Under the pieces are notes generated by a model. That model was given only the letters and a program-made list of their open reading frames with translations, had not been told where the DNA came from and made no database searches. DNA of 64,000 nt from Shewanella glacialimarina (GTDB lineage Bacteria > Pseudomonadota > Gammaproteobacteria > Enterobacterales > Shewanellaceae), in contig NZ_CP041216.1 in assembly GCF_020511155.1 (NCBI RefSeq), positions 434,001 to 498,000 on the forward strand, read 5' to 3'. The translations under genes were made by a program, and so were the position numbers. Positions 46,518 through 57,161 of the stretch are shown in pieces. Numbering within the stretch: position 1 is the stretch's first letter; every line of letters starts with the position of its first letter.

Positions 46518-48389
46518 TTAACCATTGTCACGTGGTTTACGTGGACGACGTTCTGCACTAGCAGGACGATCACCAGCTGGGCGGTCAGTACGTGGACGAC
46601 GGTCGCCTGATGGGCGGTCACCACGTGGACGACGAGGTGCAGCTGCACCACGGCCAGAATCAACGAAAACTTCATCACCGGCTTCGCGAATGTTAAGTGG
46701 ACGACCACAAACACGCACTTTTCTTAAGTGAGTTAACACGTCTTTTGGCATGCCATCAGGCAAATCAACAGTAGTGACTTGATCATATAACTGGATTTGA
46801 CCAATATAACGGCTATCGATGTTCGCTTCGTTAGCAATTGCGCCAACAATGTTACCCACACCAACACCATTTTCACGACCCACATCAATTACATAGCGGT
46901 TCATTTTCACGTCAGGATTATCTTTTAATCCTTCAGGTTGACCAAATGTGGTTGGTGATGACGGACGACTACTGCGCTCACTGCGATCACGACGTGGACG
47001 ATCGCCACCATCGCGAGAACCACGGTCACTACGTTCACTTCGCTCATCACGTGAATCACGTTGACGCTCTTGGATCGGCGGTAACTGAAGTGGACGCTCT
47101 TGCTGCACTTGCTGTAATAACGCTGCGGCTAATAAATCGGTATCGATTTCTAGCTGAGTACATAATTCTGCAACGGCATTTTTCATGAAATCTAAGTCAC
47201 CGTTTAAGGTTTCTTGAATTTGCTCACCTAAACGAGATAAACGGCGCTCAGCAACCGATTCAGGTGTAGGGATTTTCATTGGTGCAATACGGCTGTTTGT
47301 TGCACGTTCAATAGTGCGAAGCATACGCATTTCACGGCTTGTCACAAACAGAATTGCCATACCTGTACGACCAGCACGGCCAGTACGGCCAATACGGTGA
47401 ACATAAGCTTCTGTATCATATGGGATATCGTAGTTGACTACGTGTCCAATACGTTCTACGTCAAGACCACGAGCCGCAACGTCAGTCGCAATTAGAATAT
47501 CTAATTTGCCATTTTTTAACTGTTCAACAGCACGTTCACGTGCTTGCTGGTTCATATCACCATGTAATGGTGATGAAGCATAACCACGTGCTTCTAATTT
47601 TTCTGCTAACTCAACACAGCTATTACGGGTACGGACGAAAATGATCACACCTTCAGTGTTTTCAACTTCTAATACGCGTACTAATGCTTCTAGTTTATTG
47701 TGTTGTGATACTTGAACATAGCTTTGCTCAATTGATTCAACCGTTGCTTGGCTAGAAGCGATACTGATATTAACTGGGTTGGTTAAGTGCTTGCTGGCAA
47801 CACGCTTAATTTGCTCAGGCATAGTGGCTGAGAATAATGCAAGTTGGCTGTTAGCTGGCTTGTGCTCTAATACCCATTCGATATCATCAATAAAGCCCAT
47901 TTTTAACATTTCATCAGCTTCATCAAGCACTAATGCTTTTAATGAATCTAACTTTAATGTGCCACGACGCATGTGATCCATTACTCGACCAGGTGTACCA
48001 ACAATCACTTGTGGTCCACGCTTAAGGGCGCTTAATTGCTGATGCATGCTTTGACCGCCGTAAATAGGCAGTACGTGGAAGCCTTTCATATGTTTAGCGT
48101 AACTACCAAATGCTTCTGCTACCTGAACGGCTAGCTCACGAGTGGGTGCTAATACTAATATTTGAGGGGCGTTTAGATTGATATCTACTTTGTTAAGCAG
48201 TGGTAATGCAAAAGCACCTGTTTTACCAGTACCTGTTTGCGCTTGACCGATAATATCTTGTCCTGCCATAAGCGGGTCGATACTAGCTGCTTGAATGGGT
48301 GTTGGGTTCTCATAGCCTAATTCGTCTAGAGCACGCAACAAGTTCTCAGACAGGCCGAGTTCGCGGAAAGTTCTTTCATTGGATGACAT
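46518..48389 (-). CDS. deaD: DEAD-box RNA helicase DeaD (CsdA)
   Basis: A 623-residue cold-shock RNA helicase. The core has Q motif, Walker A AQTGTGKT (50-57), DEAD at 156-159, SAT, and HRIGRTGRAGR. A DbpA-type RNA-binding domain follows (MNRYVIDVGRENGVGVGNIVGAIANEA; DLPDGMPKDVLTHLRKVRV). The linker and tail are Arg/Gly/Asp-rich low complexity (SRDGGDRPRRD and GDRPSGDRRPR). It unwinds structured RNA and helps ribosome assembly and mRNA decay at low temperature. A 96-base leader with an extended -10 promoter precedes it. Confidence 0.95.
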   Translation of the reverse strand: MSSNERTFRELGLSENLLRALDELGYENPTPIQAASIDPLMAGQDIIGQAQTGTGKTGAFALPLLNKVDINLNAPQILVLAPTRELAVQVAEAFGSYAKHMKGFHVLPIYGGQSMHQQLSALKRGPQVIVGTPGRVMDHMRRGTLKLDSLKALVLDEADEMLKMGFIDDIEWVLEHKPANSQLALFSATMPEQIKRVASKHLTNPVNISIASSQATVESIEQSYVQVSQHNKLEALVRVLEVENTEGVIIFVRTRNSCVELAEKLEARGYASSPLHGDMNQQARERAVEQLKNGKLDILIATDVAARGLDVERIGHVVNYDIPYDTEAYVHRIGRTGRAGRTGMAILFVTSREMRMLRTIERATNSRIAPMKIPTPESVAERRLSRLGEQIQETLNGDLDFMKNAVAELCTQLEIDTDLLAAALLQQVQQERPLQLPPIQERQRDSRDERSERSDRGSRDGGDRPRRDRSERSSRPSSPTTFGQPEGLKDNPDVKMNRYVIDVGRENGVGVGNIVGAIANEANIDSRYIGQIQLYDQVTTVDLPDGMPKDVLTHLRKVRVCGRPLNIREAGDEVFVDSGRGAAAPRRPRGDRPSGDRRPRTDRPAGDRPASAERRPRKPRDNG

Positions 48390-48491
48390 TGGGTTGTAGC
48401 CTTGTGGATGTGCACGAAATTCGGATGCTCGTGCTGAGTTTCACAGACAGAAAATCAACCCCGTGTCGATTTCCCGCGCCGAAAGGGCGAT

Positions 48492-48520
48492 ATTATAGCA
48501 ACCATTTTGTGGTTTGACTA
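48492..48520 (-). promoter_or_regulatory. Probable deaD promoter
   Basis: On the minus strand TGCTATAAT (extended -10, 48500-48492) lies 17 bases after TAGTCA (-35, 48520-48515; 4/6 match). The predicted start at about 48485 gives a leader of about 96 nt. Confidence 0.55.
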
Positions 48521-48608
48521 TATAAAATATGACAAATAATTCAATGTGGCCTGATTATTGCCTTATTTTAACTAAGTCATTCGGTTATTGCTGCGTTCGC
48601 AAGTGTAA

Positions 48609-49649
48609 CTATTTTGCTTTTAACTGTATGTTAGTTTGAGTAATAAAGCTAAAGGCCATTTCAGTTACGCTGGTTAGAAAGTCGATATTTAGCGTGTCTA
48701 TAGTGTCATCAACCGTATGGTATTTGCTGTGCGGTGGTACGCCAAAATATATCCAGGGAATACCCGCTTTATGAAAAGGGTAGTGGTCGGAAGCTTTTAG
48801 CCAGTTCATGCGTTTTATACCCGCGGTGTTAAATTTTGAATAACTTAATCGAATACACATTTGATGCTGTTGACTTAGCCAAGCTTGTGTCTGGCTAAAG
48901 TGGCTGAAGTTTTGCTCGCCTTCTATATAGATTGCCCGCGGTCTTGAAGGATGGCCAATCATGTCTAAGTTCATTGCAAGTTCAACCTCCATATCAGGGG
49001 TTGCCATAATCTGCTCTACTAATCCATAGCTACCATACAGTCCTGGTTCTTCAGCGTCAGTGGCAACCAACATAAGATTAATATCTTGTAAGCCGGTCAA
49101 TTGCCATTGTTGCGCGATGGCTAATAAGCCTGCAACACCAGAAGCATTGTCATCGGCACCATGAAAAATACGCTTACCCTGTTGGCCTAAATGATCATAG
49201 TGGGCGGTAATCACTCGCCAACGGTTTGAAGGCACGCGGCTTGGAATTATGCCAATCATATTAACCCCCTGTTGCTGGCTAAATTGATATTGATAGTTAA
49301 AAGTGACGCTAAAGGATTGCTGCCATGGGATGAGGCCAATATCAGTAAAACGCTGCGCAAGGTACTGTTGCGAACTTATTGCCCCTTGGGTGCCGGTTTT
49401 GCGACCGCTAAATTCTGTCGATGTGAAGGTGCGAATATCTTGGATAATTTGTGCTGTATTAGCCCATTGATGTTGCGGTGGTAAATTACAATTTATTGAA
49501 GCGGTATTGACGCAGCCTGTTAGCAAGATTAACAATGCGATACACATTAAGTGAGGGGATAATTTAGGTTGAGCGAGGATGTTGATATTTACTCGTAAAA
49601 GGCGGGTGTTTCCCTTTAGCGGAAAGGCAGATTTAAGCGTGCTTGTCAT
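48609..49649 (-). CDS. M28-family zinc aminopeptidase lipoprotein
   Basis: A 346-residue lipoprotein: after a 30-residue N-terminal stretch comes the lipobox ALLILLTGC with Cys46. The M28 catalytic domain carries all metal ligands: AHYDH, GADDNASGV (Asp bridging), DAEEPGLYGS (catalytic Glu), NLDMIG and KYHTVDDT. It is a probable periplasmic-side or outer-membrane aminopeptidase. The long start (ATG 49649 with GGAG upstream) is kept, although the ATG at 49547 would also leave an intact lipobox. Confidence 0.85.
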   Translation of the reverse strand: MTSTLKSAFPLKGNTRLLRVNINILAQPKLSPHLMCIALLILLTGCVNTASINCNLPPQHQWANTAQIIQDIRTFTSTEFSGRKTGTQGAISSQQYLAQRFTDIGLIPWQQSFSVTFNYQYQFSQQQGVNMIGIIPSRVPSNRWRVITAHYDHLGQQGKRIFHGADDNASGVAGLLAIAQQWQLTGLQDINLMLVATDAEEPGLYGSYGLVEQIMATPDMEVELAMNLDMIGHPSRPRAIYIEGEQNFSHFSQTQAWLSQQHQMCIRLSYSKFNTAGIKRMNWLKASDHYPFHKAGIPWIYFGVPPHSKYHTVDDTIDTLNIDFLTSVTEMAFSFITQTNIQLKAK

Positions 49650-49685
49650 CTGGTGGTCTCCGTAAAGGGAATGAATCGACTGTAA

Positions 49686-52571
49686 TTATTTTTTAGTGCT
49701 TTTTTTAGCTTTGCTAACTTTATTACTTGCTGCACGCTGCTTATGTAATGCCAGCATTGGCTTTAAAAACCGTGCTGTGTGGGATGTTGGGTGCTCGGCC
49801 ACATCTTCAGGGCTGCCAGCAACTAAAATATTCCCGCCTCCCGATCCGCCTTCTGGGCCTAAATCGATAATCCAATCCGCTGTTTGAATCACATCTAAGT
49901 TATGTTCAATCACCACGATAGTATTGCCGTGGGATTTAAGGCGATGCAATACATCTAATAGTAGTTGAATATCAGCAAAATGAAGCCCTGTAGTGGGTTC
50001 GTCCAAAATGTATAAGGTTTTGCCTGTGTCGCGTTTTGACAGCTCTTTAGCCAGTTTGACACGCTGCGCTTCACCGCCAGATAGAGTCGTCGCACTTTGT
50101 CCTAAGCAAATATACGACAAACCGACATCCATCAGTGTTTGTAATTTACGGGCAATTGCAGGAATAGCATCAAAAAACACCCGGGCTTCTTCAATCGTCA
50201 TTTGCAGGACTTCGTGAATGTTTTTGCCTTTGTATTTTACTTCTAAGGTTTCACGGTTATAACGCTTGGCTTTACAGGCATCACAGGGCACATATACATC
50301 GGGTAAAAAGTGCATTTCGACTTTAATTAAGCCATCACCCTGGCACGCTTCACAGCGACCGCCTTTGACGTTAAACGAGAAACGACCCACCAGATAACCT
50401 CGGGTGCGGGACTCTTGAGTCGCAGCAAATATCTCCCGTATTGGGGTAAAAATACCCGTATAGGTAGCAGGGTTTGATCGGGGAGTTCGGCCAATTGGGC
50501 TTTGATCAATATCGACGACTTTATCGCAATGCTCCATGCCTTTAATTTCTTTATAAGGCGCGGGTTCATCAACAGTTGCGCCATTGAGCATGCGATGGGC
50601 AATTTTGAAGAAAGTATCATTAATCAGGGTCGATTTACCCGAACCCGACACACCGGTTACGCAGGTTAATAGGCCTACTGGAATAGTTAAGTCGACATTT
50701 TGCAGGTTATTACCTGTTGCGCCGAATAACTCGATAACTTTTTTAGGATCGATTGGGGTACGTTGGTCACTAATGTGAATTTGTTTTTTGCCTGACAGGT
50801 ATTGACCCGTAACAGATTCAGCACAATTAAGAATATCGTTTAAGGTGCCCTCTGCAATAATCTCCCCGCCATGAACCCCTGCGCCAGGGCCAATATCAAT
50901 CACATGGTCAGCCATACGAATGGCATCTTCATCGTGCTCTACCACAATGACGGTATTACCTAGATCACGCAGGTGCATTAAGGTATGCAATAGACGTTCA
51001 TTGTCACGTTGATGCAGGCCGATTGAAGGTTCATCGAGCACATACATTACCCCGACTAAGCCCGCACCAATTTGACTGGCAAGACGAATACGCTGCGCTT
51101 CACCGCCTGATAAGGTGTCAGCCGAACGGGATAAGCTTAGGTAATTAAGTCCGACATTTACCAAGAAACCTAAACGCTCACCAATTTCTTTTAAAATTTT
51201 GTCAGCAATTTGTGCCCGCTGGCCATCAAAGGTTAATTCAGCAAAATAGCTTTTTGCTTCGCCAATTGACCAGGTGGTCAATTGTGGCAAGTTGAGATCG
51301 CCAATAAACACATTGCGGGCTTCTTCACGTAAGCGTGAGCCACCACAGCTATTACAAGGCTGCATATTGATGAATTTAGATAATTCTTCACGTACCGAGT
51401 TACTTTCAGTTTCGCGGTAGCGGCGATCCATATTATTGAGAATGCCTTCAAAGGGGTGATTACGTACCACTACATCGCCACGATCGTTTATGTATTTAAA
51501 GGCAATGCTTTGTTTACCTGAACCGTATAGCACCAGCTTTTTGATCTTGTCATTGAGCTGTTCAAAAGGGACTTCAACATCAAATTTGTAGTGTTCAGCT
51601 AATGAACTGAGCATTTGAAAGTAATAAAAATTACGGCGATCCCAACCGCGAATTGCCCCGCCAGCTAAAGATAACTCACTATTGGTGATCACTCTTTCTG
51701 GGTCAAAAAATTGTTGTACCCCTAAACCATCACAGGTTTGACAAGCACCAGCCGGGTTATTGAATGAAAAAATACGCGGCTCAAGTTCGGTCATTGAATA
51801 GCCACAAAGGGTACAGGCAAAGTTGGCTGAAAAAATCAGTTCTTCAGTATTGTTATCTTCCATTGAGACAATTTTAGCAATACCACCGGACAGCTCTAAT
51901 GTGGTTTCAAATGATTCAGCTAAACGTTGTTTTAAGTCTGGACGCACTTTGAAACGGTCAACCACCACTTCAATGGTATGTTTTACGTGTAAATCAAGCG
52001 TTGGTGGGTCGGTTAAATCGCAAACTTCACCGTCAATTCGGGCGCGGATATAACCTTGGGCAGCTAAGCTTTCTAATAATTTTACGTGCTCACCTTTGCG
52101 ATCATTAATCACAGGAGCTAAAAGCATTTGACGGCTATCTTCAGGTAATGCGAGTACCTTATCGACCATTTGGCTGACAGTTTGAGCCGCTAAAGGTTGT
52201 GCATGTGTGGGGCAGCGCGGCTCACCAACACGGGCAAATAATAGTCGCAAGTAATCGTAAATCTCGGTCACTGTGCCAACCGTTGAGCGTGGGTTATGTG
52301 AGGTCGATTTTTGTTCGATAGAAATTGCTGGGCTTAATCCTTCGATATGATCAACATCAGGTTTTTCCATTAAACTTAAAAATTGGCGCGCATAGGAGGA
52401 TAAAGACTCGACATAGCGGCGCTGACCTTCTGCATACAAAGTATCGAAGGCTAATGAAGATTTTCCTGAACCAGATAATCCTGTGATAACAATTAGCTTA
52501 TCTCTCGGGATGGTTAAATTGATGTTTTTAAGGTTGTGGGTTCGGGCACCGCGGATTTCAATATTGTCCAT
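49686..52571 (-). CDS. uvrA: Excinuclease ABC subunit A (UvrA)
   Basis: A 961-residue ATP-binding subunit of nucleotide excision repair, acting as a dimer that loads UvrB on damaged DNA. Two ABC modules are visible: Walker [10 protein letters not shown] near the start and [10 protein letters not shown] in the second half, with signature motifs [19 protein letters not shown] and [18 protein letters not shown]. Zinc-finger cysteines lie in CTLCGYSM...CQTCDGLG and CEACQGDGL...CDACKAKR. A Lys/Ser-rich C-terminal tail of about 20 residues is longer than in E. coli UvrA (940). Divergent from the MFS gene. Confidence 0.96.
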   Translation of the reverse strand: MDNIEIRGARTHNLKNINLTIPRDKLIVITGLSGSGKSSLAFDTLYAEGQRRYVESLSSYARQFLSLMEKPDVDHIEGLSPAISIEQKSTSHNPRSTVGTVTEIYDYLRLLFARVGEPRCPTHAQPLAAQTVSQMVDKVLALPEDSRQMLLAPVINDRKGEHVKLLESLAAQGYIRARIDGEVCDLTDPPTLDLHVKHTIEVVVDRFKVRPDLKQRLAESFETTLELSGGIAKIVSMEDNNTEELIFSANFACTLCGYSMTELEPRIFSFNNPAGACQTCDGLGVQQFFDPERVITNSELSLAGGAIRGWDRRNFYYFQMLSSLAEHYKFDVEVPFEQLNDKIKKLVLYGSGKQSIAFKYINDRGDVVVRNHPFEGILNNMDRRYRETESNSVREELSKFINMQPCNSCGGSRLREEARNVFIGDLNLPQLTTWSIGEAKSYFAELTFDGQRAQIADKILKEIGERLGFLVNVGLNYLSLSRSADTLSGGEAQRIRLASQIGAGLVGVMYVLDEPSIGLHQRDNERLLHTLMHLRDLGNTVIVVEHDEDAIRMADHVIDIGPGAGVHGGEIIAEGTLNDILNCAESVTGQYLSGKKQIHISDQRTPIDPKKVIELFGATGNNLQNVDLTIPVGLLTCVTGVSGSGKSTLINDTFFKIAHRMLNGATVDEPAPYKEIKGMEHCDKVVDIDQSPIGRTPRSNPATYTGIFTPIREIFAATQESRTRGYLVGRFSFNVKGGRCEACQGDGLIKVEMHFLPDVYVPCDACKAKRYNRETLEVKYKGKNIHEVLQMTIEEARVFFDAIPAIARKLQTLMDVGLSYICLGQSATTLSGGEAQRVKLAKELSKRDTGKTLYILDEPTTGLHFADIQLLLDVLHRLKSHGNTIVVIEHNLDVIQTADWIIDLGPEGGSGGGNILVAGSPEDVAEHPTSHTARFLKPMLALHKQRAASNKVSKAKKSTKK

Positions 52572-52858
52572 TTACTCGCTCTATGTTCGCTATGGGGCAA
52601 AATGGGTTTTAGTATCGCACATTAAGCACAAGCTGTAAGGGGCTGTTAATCTTTCTAGGTGATTTACCTTAAAAGTTCAACAAACACAGATTATCTATCA
52701 TAGTGATATGTCGTTTTGGCTAGTACGAATAGAACCCAAAAATAGATTAGTGATATTTTAAATTCAGCTTTAACCCTCAAACTGTGATTTCCTTTTGAGC
52801 ATGTGATTCAGGCTATGGTAATATGCGCGACTCGTAGAATTGCTAAAAAGGTATTTGA

Positions 52859-54226
52859 ATGGCCAGTAATGGGCTGTCGGGCATGGAAAAAAAAGTCGCG
52901 TTTTCGTTAGCCAGTGTATTTGGTTTACGGATGATGGGGCTATTTATGATCATGCCGGTATTTGCGTTATATGGACAACACCTTGAAGGATTCTCTCCAC
53001 TTTGGGTGGGTATTGCCATAGGTGCCTATGGACTTACCCAGGCTATGTTACAAATTCCGATGGGTATACTGTCTGATAAGTATGGCCGTAAACCGATAAT
53101 TATGGCTGGGTTAGTGGTATTTGCCATTGGCAGTTTAATTGCCGCCTCATCTGATCATATTTATGGCGTAGTATTTGGTCGCGCTGTTCAGGGGATGGGC
53201 GCAATAGCTGCTGCTGTTTTAGCACTAGCGGCTGACTTAACCCGCGATGAGCAACGTACCAAAGTGATGGCCGTTATTGGTATGTGTATTGGTTTCTCCT
53301 TTGCACTCTCTCTTTTGCTTGGCCCTTTAGTGGCACAACATCTTGGTTTAACCGGTATATTTCTACTGACGGCAGTGTTAGCGGTTGTTGGTATTGTGAT
53401 AGTGCAATTTTTGGTACCAAACCCTATTAGTCAAGCCCCTAAAGGCGATACTTTAGCAGCACCAGCCAAACTCAAAAGAATGCTGCTAGACCCGCAGCTG
53501 TTTCGCCTAGATGCAGGTATTTTTATTTTGCATTTAGTATTAACTGCGGTGTTTGTTGCATTACCATTAGATTTGGTCGATGCCGGTTTAGTTAAAGAAA
53601 AACATTGGATGTTATATTTCCCCGCGTTTATCGGCGCATTCTTTTTGATGGTGCCATTGATCATTATCGGGGTGAAGAAGAATAACACCAAAACCATGTT
53701 TCAAATTTCATTGTTATTGATGATGGCATCCTTAGGTACTATGGGGGTTTTTGCTGATAATTTATGGGTGCTAAGTGGGGCGGTAGTATTATTTTTTACC
53801 GGTTTTAACTATCTTGAAGCTTCATTACCTAGCTTGATCGCCAAGTTTTGCCCTGTGGGTGATAAAGGCTCTGCGATGGGAGTGTATTCTACTAGTCAGT
53901 TTCTTGGGGCGTTTTGTGGTGGTATGTTAGGTGGAGGAGCCTATCAGTTGGTCGGTGCCTCCGGGGTGTTTTTTGTTGCGCTTGGGTTAATGACACTGTG
54001 GCTATTTTTGACTTTTGGCATGGCTAAACCCGTATTGCTAAAAAGTTATACCCTTGAAGCCAATATAAATGATAGGCCCCATGCACAAACAATGGCCGCA
54101 CAGTTATCAAATTTGACCGGTGTCGCCGAAGCAATAGTGGTACTTGAGGACAAAGTCGCCTATTTAAAGGTGAATGACGATTTCAATTTAAGCGAAGCCA
54201 GAGCTGTGTTAGGCTCTGTCAATTAG
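52859..54226 (+). CDS. YajR-like MFS transporter with a C-terminal soluble domain
   Basis: A 455-residue major-facilitator protein with 12 membrane helices. Conserved MFS motif A is in GILSDKYGRKPIIM after helix 2, and GRAVQGMGAIAAAVLALAADLT forms the helix-4/5 region. A 60-residue C-terminal soluble domain (NLTGVAEAIVVLEDKVAYLKVN) resembles the ferredoxin-like YAM domain of E. coli YajR, which has almost the same total length. Substrate unknown. It lies between divergent uvrA and downstream ssb; the arrangement is common in Shewanella. Confidence 0.85.
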   Translation: MASNGLSGMEKKVAFSLASVFGLRMMGLFMIMPVFALYGQHLEGFSPLWVGIAIGAYGLTQAMLQIPMGILSDKYGRKPIIMAGLVVFAIGSLIAASSDHIYGVVFGRAVQGMGAIAAAVLALAADLTRDEQRTKVMAVIGMCIGFSFALSLLLGPLVAQHLGLTGIFLLTAVLAVVGIVIVQFLVPNPISQAPKGDTLAAPAKLKRMLLDPQLFRLDAGIFILHLVLTAVFVALPLDLVDAGLVKEKHWMLYFPAFIGAFFLMVPLIIIGVKKNNTKTMFQISLLLMMASLGTMGVFADNLWVLSGAVVLFFTGFNYLEASLPSLIAKFCPVGDKGSAMGVYSTSQFLGAFCGGMLGGGAYQLVGASGVFFVALGLMTLWLFLTFGMAKPVLLKSYTLEANINDRPHAQTMAAQLSNLTGVAEAIVVLEDKVAYLKVNDDFNLSEARAVLGSVN

Positions 54227-54280
54227 ATCATTTTGATCAACCGAATAAGTATATAGAAAAGATAATCGCAGGAGATTTCG

Positions 54281-54976
54281 ATGGCCAGTCGTGGTGTGAA
54301 TAAAGTCATTTTAGTGGGTAACTTAGGTAAAGACCCTGAGGTACGTTACATGCCAAATGGTAATGCCGTTGCCAATTTTACTGTCGCGACAAGTGAGTCG
54401 TGGAAAGACCAACAAGGTCAGCTACAAGAGCGTACTGAATGGCATAACATTGTCATGTACCGTCGTTTAGCTGAAGTGGCCGGTGAGTACCTTAAAAAAG
54501 GCTCAAAGGTTTACCTTGAAGGCAAATTGCAAACCAGTAAGTGGCAAGATCAAACTACCGGTCAAGACCGTTATAAAACTGAAATCAATGCGATGGAAAT
54601 GCAAATGCTTGACGGCCGCAATAGCGGAGCAGGTCAAGATAATAATCAATATGATCAATCGCCACAGCAACGTGCTCCACAAGCGCCACGCCCAGCAGGT
54701 CAACCTCAGTACAATCAAGACCAAGGTTCAAACCAGGATAGTCATCAAAATTCAGCGGGTGGCTACCAACAAGCGCCTGCTCAAGGTGGTTATGCTCAGC
54801 AAAATAAGCCAGCGCCACAACAACCTGCTTATGCGCCAAAACCACAAGCTCCACAAGGTAATTATCAACCACAACCTCAACAAAATGCTGCACCAGCTCA
54901 GCGCCCAGCGCCTCAGCCTGCACAAAACTTCACTCCTGATTTGGATGAAGGTTGGGATGATGATATTCCGTTTTAG
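54281..54976 (+). CDS. ssb: Single-stranded DNA-binding protein Ssb
   Basis: A 231-residue SSB. The N-terminal OB fold (1-110) starts [23 protein letters not shown]; a long Gln/Pro/Ala-rich disordered linker (115-215) follows, with [11 protein letters not shown] and related repeats, and the acidic tip [10 protein letters not shown] ends in the DDDIPF protein-interaction motif. It binds ssDNA as a tetramer. The linker is longer than that of E. coli SSB (178 residues total). It sits 54 bases after the MFS gene. Confidence 0.96.
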   Translation: MASRGVNKVILVGNLGKDPEVRYMPNGNAVANFTVATSESWKDQQGQLQERTEWHNIVMYRRLAEVAGEYLKKGSKVYLEGKLQTSKWQDQTTGQDRYKTEINAMEMQMLDGRNSGAGQDNNQYDQSPQQRAPQAPRPAGQPQYNQDQGSNQDSHQNSAGGYQQAPAQGGYAQQNKPAPQQPAYAPKPQAPQGNYQPQPQQNAAPAQRPAPQPAQNFTPDLDEGWDDDIPF

Positions 54977-55102
54977 GCTTTATGCTGTTAATGCTTAACG
55001 CAAGTTAACTGAACTTTAAGGCCTGCTTGCAGGTCTTTCTCTTTTATATGTTTGGTCTGTAAACTCTGTTTAGATGACTTAGACAATCTAAGAAAGAAGA
55101 TA

Positions 55103-56113
55103 ATGATGGAAAAAATTCTGTTTATTCGTCATGACAAGATTGGAGATTTTATTCTCACATGGCCTGCTTTTTATATTTTGAAAAAAGCACTACCCAATAC
55201 GCGTATTGAGGTGTTTGTGGCGCCTGTGATGAAAAGCTTTGCGCTGACTTGTCCTTATATTGACGATGTGGTGGTTGATAGCGGCGATGATACCCAGTTA
55301 GTCGAGCAAATTAAGGCGAATAACTATGATGCTGTTGTCGTGTCACATTCTGACTTGCGCATTTATCGTTTAGTTACCAAAGCGGCTATTGCATATAAAA
55401 TTGCGCCTAATCATGGCTGGTTTCAATATCTTTACCCCCACCGCGCGAATACCCAATATAAAAAAGGTGAACCCTGTTGGCGTGGTAGTTACATGTTGGC
55501 GGAGCAATTTCTAAATAATCATCAAATATCGATCCCTGCGTTACCGGCGCAATTATGGGACGTTAGCTCTGAACGTGAGCAATGGCGCAAGTATTATCAG
55601 CAACAAAATGATGAAAAGTTAATATTTATTCACCCCGGTACGGGTGGTTCATCTGGCAGCTTGCCGGTTGATCATTTTGGCCAACTTATCAAAAAAATTG
55701 ATAAGCTTACAAGTTTAGAGTGTCGATTTGTTCTAACTTATAACGGTGACGAGAAAGCACTGGCGCTTAACATTCAATCTATGCTGAAGAAGACCAAGAT
55801 TAAAGTTGAATTAGCGACGCCGCTGAAAAGTTTGGCTGATTTTGCTCGTTCAATTGTCGCTGCAGACATGTTTATTGCGGGCTCCACAGGACCGCTGCAT
55901 ATTGCTGGGCTGCATAATATTCCAACGGTAGGCTTTTATGCTGGGCGGCGATCTCAACCTAAAGTGAAATGGCAAACATTGACAGAGCCAGCTAAAAGGC
56001 TGGCATTTACGCCACCTGTTGGTCGCCGTACAGGCCGAAATATGGCCTTGGTTGATGTTGATCAAGCGGCTGAAGATATCAGTGAATTTTTAAATCGACA
56101 TTATGCTAAATAA
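55103..56113 (+). CDS. GT9-family heptosyltransferase-like glycosyltransferase
   Basis: A 336-residue protein whose start at ATG 55103 (adjacent ATG 55106) follows AAGAAG; the frame is open upstream to 55052 but that start lacks a ribosome binding site. Features of the ADP-heptose:LPS heptosyltransferase group: ILFIRHDKIGDFILTWPAFYILKK at the N-terminus, IFIHPGTGGSSG in the middle (nucleotide-sugar domain) and FIAGSTGPLHIAGLHNIPTVGFY near the C-terminus. It likely adds heptose or another sugar to the LPS inner core on the cytoplasmic face. First gene of a five-gene run with hldD second. Confidence 0.85.
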   Translation: MMEKILFIRHDKIGDFILTWPAFYILKKALPNTRIEVFVAPVMKSFALTCPYIDDVVVDSGDDTQLVEQIKANNYDAVVVSHSDLRIYRLVTKAAIAYKIAPNHGWFQYLYPHRANTQYKKGEPCWRGSYMLAEQFLNNHQISIPALPAQLWDVSSEREQWRKYYQQQNDEKLIFIHPGTGGSSGSLPVDHFGQLIKKIDKLTSLECRFVLTYNGDEKALALNIQSMLKKTKIKVELATPLKSLADFARSIVAADMFIAGSTGPLHIAGLHNIPTVGFYAGRRSQPKVKWQTLTEPAKRLAFTPPVGRRTGRNMALVDVDQAAEDISEFLNRHYAK

Positions 56114-56170
56114 GCCAAATTTGAATAGTTTGTTTAAACAAAATTAATCCAACTCAGTGGAAGCAAAAAT

Positions 56171-57124
56171 ATGATCATAATTACTGGAGCCGCAGGCTTT
56201 ATTGGCAGTAACTTAGTTAAGGCATTAAATCAATTAGGCAGAACCGATATTATTGCGGTAGATGATTTAACTGATGGCACTCAAATGTTCAATTTAGCTG
56301 ATTGCGAAATTGCTGACTATTTAGATAAAGATGCCTTTCTCGCTCAAGTAAAATCAGGCCAGTTAGATTATGACGTTGAGGTTATTTTTCACCAAGGTGC
56401 TTGTTCATCCACCACCGAGTGGAACGGCAAGTTTATGATGGAAAATAACTTCGAATACTCGAAAACTTTATTGCATTTTTGTCAGGCTAACAATGTTCAG
56501 TTTATCTATGCGTCATCCGCATCGGTATACGGTGGCAGCGAGAGTTTTGTTGAACAACGTGAAGTGGAGAAGCCACTTAATGTGTATGCATATTCGAAAT
56601 TTTTATTCGATCAATATGTCCGTCAGCAAAAGTTAACCACGCAGGTTGCTGGATTACGTTATTTCAATGTTTATGGCCCGCGTGAACAACACAAAGGCGG
56701 CATGGCAAGCGTAGCATTCCACTTTAATAACCAAATAAAAGCCAATGGAGTGTGCCGTTTATTCGCTGGTGTTGATGGTTACGGCGACGGTCTGCAATTA
56801 CGTGATTTTGTGTTTGTTGAAGATGTGGTTCAAGTCAATTTGTGGTTATGGCAAAACGCCAAAGTATCGGGGATTTTCAATTGCGGTACCGGTAAAGCAC
56901 AAAGTTTTAATGACGTTGCAAATGCGGTAATTGACTATCATGGCAAAGGTCATATTGAGTACATTCCTTTTCCAGATAAGCTAAAAGGTGCATACCAGAG
57001 TTACACTCAAGCTGATTTAACTCAGCTTCGTGCGGTAGGTTGCCAGCACCAATTTAAGACAGTAGAGCAGGCTGTGCCTGAGTACTTAGATTGGTTGAAA
57101 GCGCAGCACTTTATTGGACAGTAA
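56171..57124 (+). CDS. hldD: ADP-L-glycero-D-manno-heptose 6-epimerase HldD
   Basis: A 317-residue extended-SDR epimerase that makes ADP-L-glycero-D-manno-heptose for the LPS inner core. [11 protein letters not shown] is the Rossmann loop; [24 protein letters not shown] (catalytic Ser), [12 protein letters not shown] (YxxxK pair) and [22 protein letters not shown] are characteristic of HldD. It lies between the GT9 and GT8-like genes on the same strand, supporting an LPS-core operon. Confidence 0.95.
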   Translation: MIIITGAAGFIGSNLVKALNQLGRTDIIAVDDLTDGTQMFNLADCEIADYLDKDAFLAQVKSGQLDYDVEVIFHQGACSSTTEWNGKFMMENNFEYSKTLLHFCQANNVQFIYASSASVYGGSESFVEQREVEKPLNVYAYSKFLFDQYVRQQKLTTQVAGLRYFNVYGPREQHKGGMASVAFHFNNQIKANGVCRLFAGVDGYGDGLQLRDFVFVEDVVQVNLWLWQNAKVSGIFNCGTGKAQSFNDVANAVIDYHGKGHIEYIPFPDKLKGAYQSYTQADLTQLRAVGCQHQFKTVEQAVPEYLDWLKAQHFIGQ

Positions 57125-57161
57125 ATTGTTTTTAATTGTTTGATGTTATCTGGAAAATTAA

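Noticed and set aside
54483..54998. Second-frame 171-codon ORF within ssb
   Set aside because: It is a frame shadow of the Gln/Pro-rich ssb linker and has no family features; the ssb frame carries the OB fold and the DDDIPF tip.
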